64,000 bases of DNA from Plectrocnemia conspersa. Taxonomy: Eukaryota; Arthropoda; Insecta; Trichoptera; Polycentropodidae. The position numbers and the translations under genes were made by a program. Shown one piece after another: positions 47,614 through 56,763 of this stretch. The stretch covers positions 1,426,001 to 1,490,000 of the forward strand of contig VTFK01000020.1 in NCBI GenBank assembly GCA_009617715.1. Direction: 5' to 3'. The notes below the pieces were generated by a model. It was not told the DNA's origin, made no database searches, and saw nothing but the letters and a program-made list of their open reading frames with translations. The stretch's first letter is position 1, and the number at the start of each line of letters is the position of its first letter.

Positions 47614-49743
47614 GTAAATTTTTTCTTTTGTATACACTATCTATTCGTTACGGTGTTTGTTGGGGGAAAAAAATTACACGCGCCATTGGTAGCCTTCATT
47701 GAATTTCTTGAACCGTTGAACTTCCTTTTATAGTTGCATTTTTTGATAAACGTTGATATATTTTGTTGATCTTACAAGGATTCTCAGAGGAGAAAGTCTC
47801 TTAAAAATTGGAATGCAACGAAGCAATCCGGTTTTTAAAGTCGACTTTCATTGCCGCATCGCGAAAAGATTGTTAGCGACTGATCCTCATTACACGAGTC
47901 CTTATTTTGCGTATAGTAGATATAATTAACTTATAATATTTCAATGGAGGTAATAACACAATAATATTTTAAAAAATTAACACTTGAGTTGCGTTAATAA
48001 AAAAATACATAAGTTAAGTTTTAGATTATAATTATGTTATAATACATAATTAAGTTCTTAACTGTATTACTTTTACAGTAAAATAAATTATTTATCTTTT
48101 TTTGGATTTTGCTGCTAAAGTGGTGTGACTTTGCAGCTAAGTAAACGCCAAAAAATTTCATTACCATATATAGAGAAATGTAGATGAAGATCAGGCGGTA
48201 TAGTTAAAATGCTAGGTCTTGGAAGTCGGATAATCTTTGCTGGCGTGTCAAATTGTATTATTGTCGACTGTGATGTATGTAGAGCAGCTGTGAACTATTA
48301 TGTGGCTTTCTAAATGATCCGCTGATGTTCGATGCAGTCTCCTAGCACGTCCAGGGCCGGCCCTAGGTTATTTAGCGCCCCAGGCAAAAACTAAATTTGC
48401 GCCCCCCCCTTAAGAATACTTTAATAACTCATTACATGAGCGCAAAAATATAATTCAAATTAAAGTAATTTAATATTACATATATTTTACACCATACTCT
48501 TTTTTGCGATTGTGGGTATTTAAGAATTTGTAGTTTTATTTTCGTCGCGATTTTTTACGCGTGAAATAATCTAAAGAGTACACAGTAGTGTATACAAAAA
48601 ATATCAGATTATATTCTTTAACAATATTTTTTGATAATTTTAAGTGAATATTGCGCCTTTATTTGGTATCACGGCGCCCCACTAGGCGATCGCCTGTACT
48701 GCCTGCCCCTTGGGCCGGCTCTGAGCACGTCTCTACTGTTAATTCAGTGTCGTACATATCTCACCGTGCCTCTCTCCTCTAAGAACAAGTGTCATACTTA
48801 TGATAATGCTGGTTTAAAACAGCTCTAATATATCGCTGATGAATAATTAGTTGGTTAATTGTAACGCTTCTTAGACACATCCACGAAATGTGTTATAGCC
48901 TTCAGAAAAACGGTCCAGATGATCCGGCGATCGGTAACCAAGAGTAACATAACAATAGAATTATGCGCAGAGCATAATGTATCGTCTAGAGCGCATCCTT
49001 TCCAAACAAAGAGTAGTGTTTTGGCTATACATATAGGTGATTAACGTCTTGAGACAAATGTGCTGTGTCCTATTTTGAGGAGCATTGTCCACCTCAAAAT
49101 ATTTGTACTCCTTTGTCCTCCTTGAACATTAAACAATTTCTCAGTCAAAAAAATCGGAGACGGCCATTTAACAACATTTTTTTAGCTCCTGCAGCAATTT
49201 GTCTTCTTTAGACATAACTTCTGAGATGGTTTTTAAATAATAAAAAATTAGGTCACATATAAATTTCTCCTTATTTGTCATCTGCGAAAAAAATCCGAGA
49301 TGGCCCTTTTATTTTTAGTGTCTTCCTTTGATATTTTAAAAGTTAGCTATTAGATTGTTTATTCAATATTATTATTAACGCAATTGTTTGGTCACGAGAT
49401 CTCTCTTATCACCTTAAAAAAGGGGTCACTTTTAAAATAAAACGTTTTAAGCAACATTATATCAGATTTAAAGGATATAAGATATGATTTTTTAATACGG
49501 AAACACTAGGTAATTTACTATAAGTACATACTATACTTATAGCTAAAATAGAAGGTCGCATGTTTACAATATTATTGCTAATAAAAATACAATACTTTTT
49601 TATCTATTTTATTTGCAGTCTGTGCTTTGTGTCAATTGACCTTCGATAAAAAAATGATATATATATATAACTTCGAGCCACTTCCATATCATTTTATAAA
49701 ATAGAAATACTCTGAGTGTGAGACGTAATATACATACAACAAA
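47614..49743. other. Region between the orphan first exon and the sulfotransferase gene
   Basis: It contains a clean hAT-type MITE at 48352-48723 inserted into older, more GC-even DNA (about 48150-49000) that may itself be a decayed element. At 49140-49310 two stretches share AAAAAAATCGGAGACGGCC and AAAAAAATCCGAGATGGCC. No sulfotransferase exon was found. Confidence 0.45.
48352..48723. mobile_element. hAT-type MITE with 8-bp target duplication
   Basis: The 372-bp element starts CAGGGCCGGCCCTAGG and ends CCTTGGGCCGGCTCTG, giving a terminal inverted repeat CAGRGCCGGCCC. The 8 bases AGCACGTC occur directly before (48344-48351) and after it (48724-48731). An 8-bp duplication and CAG-type ends mark the hAT superfamily. 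The centre is AT-rich with no transposase. A partial relative is at 25765-25850. Confidence 0.9.
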
Positions 49744-52700
49744 ATGTCTCCGAATCTTGTTTACAAAGATGTATCAGAAGAGCATAATAAGATTTTAAGA
49801 GCAAATTTTTTAAGCGTTTTTCGCAAAGGATACGTGACGGTTAATGATTGTGTGTTGCCTGAATATTATTTGGATTTCGGTGAAAGGATTAAAAATTTAG
49901 AAGTTCGTAACAGTGACGTTTGGATTTGTAGCTTTCCCAAATGCGGTAATTAGCTAAGGAATAATTTAAATAAAATTTATTTATAATTAACTATGTTTTT
50001 TATGTATATTTTTAGGAACAACTTGGACACAAGAGATGGTTTGGCTGTTGGCAAACAATTTAGACTTTGAAGCTGCTAAAGAGTTCATTAATTTAAGATT
50101 TCCATTTTTGGAGTAAGTTTTATATATTTTTGTGTATTAATAATATTCAAATGAGCCAAAAAGAATGTTTAAATTTAGGTTAGAAGCTTTAGGGGAATTT
50201 ACTGAATACGAACAATTTTGGAACGAGAAGTATATCAGCAAAATTTAAATGATATATAATTTATATAATAACTCTTTAACATTTTAAAGTAGTCCTAAAG
50301 GATACAAACGGGAAGAAATGCAGTGGTTATTCGATCAAAATAAGTCTGTCACGATTGTGAGTAATAATCCATCTCCGAGGTTCATAAAAACCCACTTACC
50401 GTGGCAATTTTTGCCAGAGTCGATAAGAAATGGAACTAAAAGACCTAAGGTGAAATTTTACATTGAAGTTGTAAAATCTATGCTACTAATAATAATGTGT
50501 TGTGTTAAATGTGAATTACATTAAACTGTCGTTTTCTTCACTTTAATTGCTTATATAAAAATCGATTTTAATGAAACTTTCGAGTTTTGCGTGTAATCAA
50601 TATATAAATTATACGCACATTTCCTTATTCATAAATTTTTTTGGACACGCATACAGCAATTTGCAATTGATGCCGATTTATTATAGGCGCGTTAAAGTTT
50701 CATTAACACTTGCACTCACATTTATTATTTTGTGTATTATATATAAAATATATATAATAACTTTATACTGTACATATTAATATGTAGTTATCAATATCTC
50801 AGAATACATCAACTAATTTCTATTAAACTCAATATACTGTTATTATTTTTTAATATCTAGAACCTATACATGATAAAGCATATAGTTAAAATCTTTTTTC
50901 TTAGTAATAAGTATTGAATAATATTATTTTACAAAGTATGTTTAAAATCGCAAATAATATTTAGAATTGTGAAAAAAATATTATACTATTTATTTAATTT
51001 TTTTGAATAACTACTATTACGTTTTTTCTGTAACCTTAACCTCTCTTAGCTTTCGGAACAGTATAATATGCTATGTAGTTCGAAGATCGAATTCAATTCT
51101 TGGAGATTAAAAGTAACTGCTGAGCCGGGCCAGATCTGACGATCGAAGTAAATTGGTCTGCTGTGTCGTCGATGTCAATTCCACGTAAACTCCGCTGAAT
51201 TCGAGATCAGGCCGAATAAATCTTTCGTGTATTCTAAGTCAAACCCGAAATTAAAATTATTTTACAACAGCGTTCTAGCGATCAAGTAAGAAAGAGGAGA
51301 TGATTGAATCTCATCTCCCAACTTCTTGATCATATATCTGTATAATTTAAGGGAGAACTCTAGTCTCTGATTTTGTTCGTAACGATTCGAACAGCGAATT
51401 TTTATTTATAAAATTTCGCTAATTTTAAAAACCGATCCCAACTGCAGTGACATTTATTGATTATAAATTATGTATATTACACATACTAATTTATAATTAA
51501 AAAGAAAGATGTCACTGATTCTCAGACTTTCAGTCTGGTGGTTGATACTTACTTGTAGGTGTTTATTATGTCTTATTATTACGCATTAGGCATACGCCTG
51601 TCAGATTACACCAAAAGTTTATTTAAATGACTCAGTTGTCCTAGGAAGCATAAATCTGTTAACAATTGAACTTCTAGTCTAACTACCTGCTTCACAAAAA
51701 AACTTGAACTTAAGATGCACATCTCATTTTAGATAATCGTTAAATAGTAGAAAAAGCATTATAGATTGTCTAATTTAGACATAATGATCCGTTCCATTCT
51801 CAACATTTGCAGCATTTTTTGAAGACGTACAAATAATTATTTTTATATATAGTATTATAGTAATGCAGATATTTATAATAAAGCGTTCGGTCTACAAATC
51901 TGTGTCTTTGAGAGTTCTGGCTTATTTTTTTTTTTTTTTTATAATTTATTGAACATACCTATATTTTGGATAAACTTTTATAATTTTAAATGTTAATCAT
52001 ACACGTTTATTTTATATTATTTATGCACTTGTGTTTGTATTAATATAACGCTTATCACTAACATTATTTTTGTAACACTTGTCGCAGGCACACATCATTA
52101 TTCGACTTTCGTGATTTCAAAAATGCTGAATTTGACTTACCACCGCACGCATTAGATTCAGTTGCATTCGTTGATAACATTAAAAGCACCAGGTTCATAA
52201 AAACTCACCTACCATACAACTTGCTTCCTGAGGAGATTTGTAATCTAACTAAACAGCCAAAGGTTAAGCATAGTCATACAATTACATATATCGAATCAAT
52301 TGCGGCTCTGCAAAAGATCTGCGGAACAGAGCCGCCTTTGATTGAATCGTATTATTAATATTTATATTTAATTTTAGATTATATACGTTGCTAGAGATCC
52401 TAAAGATTGCGTAACGTCATACTACCATCATTCCAGACTATTGGAAGGATACAAAGGAAACTTTTTGGATTTCTATAAGCTATTCATGGCGGGGAAAGGT
52501 ATGATGAAAAATATGTTAATACACAAGAATGTGGATTCAACTTTATGTTCTTTTTATTTTATAGTTTCGTTTGCTCCATTCTGGCCTCACATTTTGGGTT
52601 ATTGGGAGCATCGGCACATGAATAATATTCTATTCTTGAAATTCGAAGAAATGAAGAATGATTTACCGGCTGTTATCAATAAAATATCGGCGTTTTTAGG

Positions 52701-52950
52701 GAAAAGTTATGATGACGATCAGATCAAAAAGCTGCGGAAGCATCTGAGCTTCGAGAATATGAAGAATAATCCAGCTGTAAATTATCAGCATGTTGTGGAT
52801 GTCAACAGAAAGTATGGATTTATTGAAGCTGAAGGGTCTTTCATGAGATCAGGAACAGTAGGCGATTTCAAGGCACATCTGACAAAAGAGCAAATCAATG
52901 AAATCGAAAAATGGACTCAAGAAAATTTAAAAGGAACAGATTATAAATAA
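49744..52950 (+). CDS. Cytosolic sulfotransferase with two candidate versions of exon 4
   Basis: Exons are 49744-49945, 50016-50112, 50179-50229, then either 50290-50449 (4a) or 52088-52262 (4b), then 52378-52498 and 52565-52950. Both versions keep the frame and give about 338 or 343 residues, normal for the family. The enzyme moves sulfate from PAPS to alcohol or phenol groups of small molecules. Evidence: PAPS loop SFPKCGTTWTQEMVW, the catalytic histidine in KTHLP (both exon 4 versions), the 3'-phosphate site RDPKDCVTSYYHH, and MRSGTVGDFKAHLT near the end. In the last motif the usual RKG is RSG and GDW is GDF, which may weaken cofactor binding. Exon 3 is only 51 nt. The alternative to exon choice is that two neighbouring genes were fused by a deletion. 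Confidence 0.85.
50290..50449 (+). other. Exon 4a of the sulfotransferase gene
   Basis: Encodes SPKGYKREEMQWLF, then SPRFIKTHLPWQFLP. It starts after ATTTTAAAG, completes a codon with its first base, and ends at AAG/GTGAAA in phase 0. Length is 160 nt (3n+1). Its acceptor lacks a strong pyrimidine tract. Confidence 0.7.
51078..51155 (+). repeat. Dispersed repeat family R5, copy 1
   Basis: Blocks TCTTGGAGATTAAAAGTAAC, TGCTGAGCCGGGCCAGATC and GATCGAAGTAAATTGG recur at 54490-54570 as TCTTGAGGATTCAAGCTGAC, TGCTCGGCTGGACCAAATC and GATCGAAGTGAAAGTGG. Confidence 0.55.
51390..51575 (+). repeat. SINE tail copy
   Basis: Matches the tail of the SINE at 17258: CGAATTTTTATTTATAAAA, AACTGCAGTGACATTTATTG, GATGTCACTGATTCTCAGAC, TTTCAGTCTGGTGGTTGATA and TTATTATGTCTTAT. 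The head is degraded. Confidence 0.65.
52088..52262 (+). other. Exon 4b of the sulfotransferase gene
   Basis: Encodes HTSLFDFRDFKNAEFDL and then STRFIKTHLPYNLLPEEIC. The acceptor is GTCGCAG, the donor AAG/GTTAAG. Length is 175 nt (3n+1), so it enters and leaves in the same phases as exon 4a. Confidence 0.7.
52499..52564 (+). other. 66-nt intron without stop codon
   Basis: The last intron of the sulfotransferase gene (GTATGA...TATAG) is 66 nt, a multiple of three, with no in-frame stop. Retention would insert 22 residues (GMMKNMLIHKNV and so on) just after the PAPS 3'-phosphate region. Splicing is favoured because the spliced form aligns with the paralogue at 61.7 kb. Confidence 0.6.
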
Positions 52951-53138
52951 ATATAATATAAGTATACTTTATTTATGTATTAACTTTAATTAAATTAGGA
53001 CCATCGCTCCTAACAGGTTATCCCAATGGGTCACGATGGTTGAAAGCAATAATTGTATTATCTTAATACACAAAAAATATATATGTAATTTAAATAATTC
53101 AAAAAAAAGAATACATATAAAGAAGCAAACAAAAAAAA

Positions 53139-53455
53139 TCATAAAATATTAAAATAAAATGATACAAACCGGACTAGCTCCTCACAGCTGACATTAATGT
53201 GTAGTGCCAGCGTATTAAGGAGCGGGATGACTACAGCCATAGGCGAGTCGGCAAGTGTCCTAGCCCCAACGAACATCAAAAGAGGACGCGATGCTGATTC
53301 TCGAAGACGTTCTGGAACCGAAAACTGGAGTTCCTCGAGAATAGCTGGATTGTCGACAGCACCCTTCAGTAATTTGAAGAAATGCTTAGCGATATACAAC
53401 TTTCTGCGAGAACTCAGCGAATCGTATCCCAGTGCTCCTAAAAGACAGACGGTAG
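53139..53455 (-). pseudogene. LINE ORF2 C-terminal fragment
   Basis: A minus-strand frame runs open for about 95 codons in a patch far less AT-rich than its flanks. It reads GALGYDSLSSRRKLYIAKHF, FKLLKGAVDNPAILEELQFS and VPERLR, then ARTLADSPM. The order (Y-SL--RR, KLLKG--DNP-IL--L-F-VP-R-R, then R-----SP) is that of the region after the reverse transcriptase in non-LTR elements, here probably fairly recent. No reverse transcriptase core is attached. Another source cannot be ruled out. Confidence 0.5.
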
Positions 53456-53744
53456 GGTTATTAGAATTTTTTATATATTTATATTTATAAAGATAAAATT
53501 AGTATTTAAACGGTTAAAATTAAATTTTAGATTTGTATATTTAATAAATAAATATTTTTAATAAAATTGTATTTTTTTAATTTTATTATTTTATTATCAT
53601 AATTATTAATAGTATTTTAAATTGAAAACATTAAAAAAATAGTGGCTCTAAGCAATTAATTTAATGACATATTTATTGTTCTCTTTGTTAGGATTGGTTA
53701 ATTTTTGTATGTGAGGTTTGGATTTGAACAGCAAATGAACGTTT

Positions 53745-53890
53745 CGCAACTGTCAAATTGAGTTTCATAGGCATTTTAGAACACCATATATTTTCACTAG
53801 CGCATATCAATAAAATAATATTTTCGCTAGTAGAAATATATATCTACTGGTGAAATATATTTGGACTTCAGTAGTAAAAATATAATTAAA
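53745..53890 (+). repeat. Dispersed repeat family R4, copy 2
   Basis: Paralogous to 36825-36970; shared blocks are listed there. TTTCACTAGCGC and TGCTA/CGCTAGTAGAAATATA segments are themselves repeated in alternating orientation inside both copies. Confidence 0.55.
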
Positions 53891-54019
53891 ATATAAAAGA
53901 ATCGGTGGCATCTATAAATAATAGCTATTATTTGTATAATTAATTTATAATCAAGATAATTTAATATCACTTTGAAGCTAGTCACTTTGGTGTTTATTAA
54001 TAGTGTTTTTTTATTAAAT

Positions 54020-54093
54020 AAAAATTAATGTTTCTTGTAGGGACCCGAACCCATAGCCTCTGGGTTACCAGTCTAGCCATTCCGACCTTTTGT
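54020..54093 (-). repeat. SINE head fragment (inverted)
   Basis: The minus strand reads AAAAGGTCGGAATGGCTAGA, CTGGTAACCCAGAGGC and the B box GGGTTCGGGTCC, matching the SINE head at 17258. Confidence 0.6.
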
Positions 54094-54489
54094 ACAAATA
54101 TTGTAATGTTAAACTGTTAAATACAAGTCGAATAAATCATAATAAAAACAGGTGCAATACAAATATTGAGAATCTCTGATTTGGTAAAAAAATAATATAA
54201 TGAAAGCTGGACAATATAAAACGAAATATAATAATTAAAAAGTTAACGAAATAAACTGTTTAGAACTCCTGATTTTATTTTCAAAATTAAATATGATTAA
54301 AATAATATTAATAATGTAAATTAAGAATTTAACTCCTAATGCGAAGAGTTAAATTTAAAGAATATTCTATTCAAGAATACAGTCTTATTAAAAATACTAT
54401 AAACTTCTAGAAACCACCCTCGGTACCATAACTAACTTTATCCTTTTATAAATATTATGATAACCGTTTTAAAATATAGTGTCTGAAAT

Positions 54490-54570
54490 ATATCGAAGAT
54501 TGAGTGGAACTCTTGAGGATTCAAGCTGACTGCTCGGCTGGACCAAATCGAAAGATCGAAGTGAAAGTGG
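54490..54570 (+). repeat. Dispersed repeat family R5, copy 2
   Basis: See the copy at 51078-51155. The two lie on either side of the 3' half of the sulfotransferase gene in the same orientation, about 3.4 kb apart. Confidence 0.55.
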
Positions 54571-55507
54571 TGCTTTTCTCAAGGGTCGTCTTGGTTGATT
54601 AGGTGTAGCTTCGCTTGGTACAAGTTTTGGCTAAACTTTCGTTTATTTAATTCATTATTTCACATTTTGGTAAAATATTTATAAGCAAAATTATAGTTTT
54701 CATATATATGTCTTTCGTGTGAGCATCGAAAGGCAAATTTAACAATTTTTTATAGCACTATTTTGAATAACCTGAAGTGATTTTGATTTAAACTTACTTA
54801 TAAATCACAAACGCAAGACATATATATTATATATGTTAGATGATTATGCATATTTATATTAGTAGTCTATCATTAGCATACAGTTGAATCGTTCCTGCAT
54901 TTTTTTCATAGGGTTAAATCAATTATGTATAGATTAAATAATAATGTTCCCAATATAGAACCTTGTGGAATTCCACACTTTGCGTTGTGTGCCATTTATT
55001 ACAACTACTTGTTGTCCATTATTTAAATAGCTTTTTAATAAAAATTTGGTATATATATATTTTTTGTTTTACGTGGAAAGAATCGCTTCACCATTTCACA
55101 TTGAGTGATGCAATTCTATTGCATCATTATACGTCAAGTGGTAAAGAGAAAAACGTTAGATAAGTGTGACTATACGATGACAACTCAGAAGCAAGATGCA
55201 ACGGGTAATTGACTTGCAAACGACACCATTTTCATTGGAATCTCTCGTTTAAATTCTAAAATTAGAAATTTCATTTTCCGGTTTAATCCTACCTTTTTAG
55301 ATTTGTATTGTTATTTTGTGAAGACGGGTGTATTACCATGAGATACGACATATCTCATACTAAAATTATCCTAGTATTTTTTACTAGGAGCGTTGCGAAA
55401 CAATTCTTTCATTTTCGGCGTAGCGTCTAATCAATTAAACACTTTTGAAGCTGTGTTTACAATCTGTCGATGCTCAACATTTTTAAGCTGCGAGCTACAG
55501 AGAACCC

Positions 55508-55572
55508 TGGAGTATCGCGATCGCGTCCTATATTCTTATAGCCACCGCCAGGATGTCAGCGCTCGAGAATGC
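55508..55572 (-). repeat. Dispersed repeat family R1, copy 4 (inverted)
   Basis: On the minus strand: TTCTCGAGCGCTGACATCCT, GGCGGTGGCTATAAGAATAT and AGGACGCGATCGCGATACTC. It is close to the copy at 5556-5622. Confidence 0.6.
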
Positions 55573-56529
55573 TCCTATTACATTGGGAACAAATAATTAA
55601 AGAAGACCCTGAAGAAAAACAACGAATATAAAAATGTTTTCGACAAAAATTACAATAGCCCCTTTCTAAAAATACAATTGAAAAATAATTTCTTTTCTAT
55701 TTCAACACACATCAGTTAATGGAAAATTAAATAACGGAGCAATTATTAAATTAATACTATGTTATAGTCTTCTAACCATGACGAGCGTTAAAAGTAGAAA
55801 ATATTTTTTTGCTTGAACCTTCAATTTTATTTTATTTATCAATTATTGCTTTATATTCATAATACATGTACTTCAAAAATAAAACTTATTAAATGACTAA
55901 GCTATTGTTTTTTATTTGCTAAATATGCTAAATAGATTTAGACATTTATCTAACTAGTAAGTATATAATTATTTAATATCTTTGGTTTAACCAATATTTA
56001 CAATCATACGAGAATTCTTTAAGCCTAGTAATTATTCTTTCAATGACAGTCGTAAATGTAAACCATGCTACACGCTAGTTAAAAATAACTGTTCTTTGGA
56101 ATGATAAGTTGTCTATTAAGTATCGTTCGATTATATATAAACAATTTCCAAAAATATTGGAAGCCTTGGGTCGTCCCTAGAGTAGATAAATTTATTTTTT
56201 CATTTAAAACTATCTATATATAGTATTAATATCTTAATTAAAGGGGATAAATATTTTGAATAAAACAAAAATAAATACTAATGTATATTCCTTTATTTTT
56301 AGAAGTTTTATTTTCATATAAAATATTTCTAAAAAAAACCACACCTTGGTGAACCATACATAGCTCTAAGTTATTTTATCTTCTTGTATTGAAATATATT
56401 CTTTTAAAATGTGATTAATTTTTTTATTAAAAATATATATTTCTTTGCGATCTGAATGGTTGAACATCTCTATCGATCCGATGAATACACAATATTCACT
56501 TTTGCGCTAAATCGCCCATACGTTGTGGC

Positions 56530-56763
56530 GTTGCAATGACCGACTCGAAAGTGCAGTATCTTAAAAACGAAAGTGGTAGTGCCCTCAGTGCAGTTTCCTG
56601 TTTCGTGTTTATGTGCATCTCAGAGAAATGGCGTGAAAGTCGCATTTAAAAGTTGACTCCGTTCGGCTCGTTTCATTTGTCGAGTGAAAACCGCGGTGCA
56701 AAGAAGTCCAAAATTTGATTGTGTCCAAAGTGTCCCAGGAAATAAAAAAAATAAATAAATAAA
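56530..56763 (+). promoter_or_regulatory. Probable 5' untranslated region and promoter of the last sulfotransferase
   Basis: Base composition rises from strongly AT-rich to even directly before the ATG at 56764, without an open frame. The region ends in an A-rich leader (AAATAAATAAATAAA) next to the ATG. Confidence 0.35.

Larger units (their letters stand above)
50450..52087. other. Spacer between exons 4a and 4b
   Basis: Contains a copy of repeat family R5 (about 51078-51155) and a SINE tail (51390-51575). There is no copy of the 3' half of a sulfotransferase here, so exon 4a can only reach a 3' half by joining 52378. Confidence 0.55.
53460..56529. other. Spacer between sulfotransferase genes, rich in repeats
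   Basis: Contains repeat copies at 53745-53890 (R4), 54020-54093 (SINE head), 54490-54570 (R5) and 55508-55572 (R1). Frames at 54963-55163 and 55393-55596 are not believed to be genes; the second overlaps repeat R1. Confidence 0.5.

Noticed and set aside
52441..52950. Single 169-codon frame as a separate gene
   Set aside because: It starts at an ATT/TTG-region codon within an exon and runs through a 66-nt intron; the spliced model aligns with the paralogue.
53197..53490. 97-codon plus-strand frame
   Set aside because: It is antisense to the LINE-like minus frame, whose residue pattern fits a known family; the plus frame has none.
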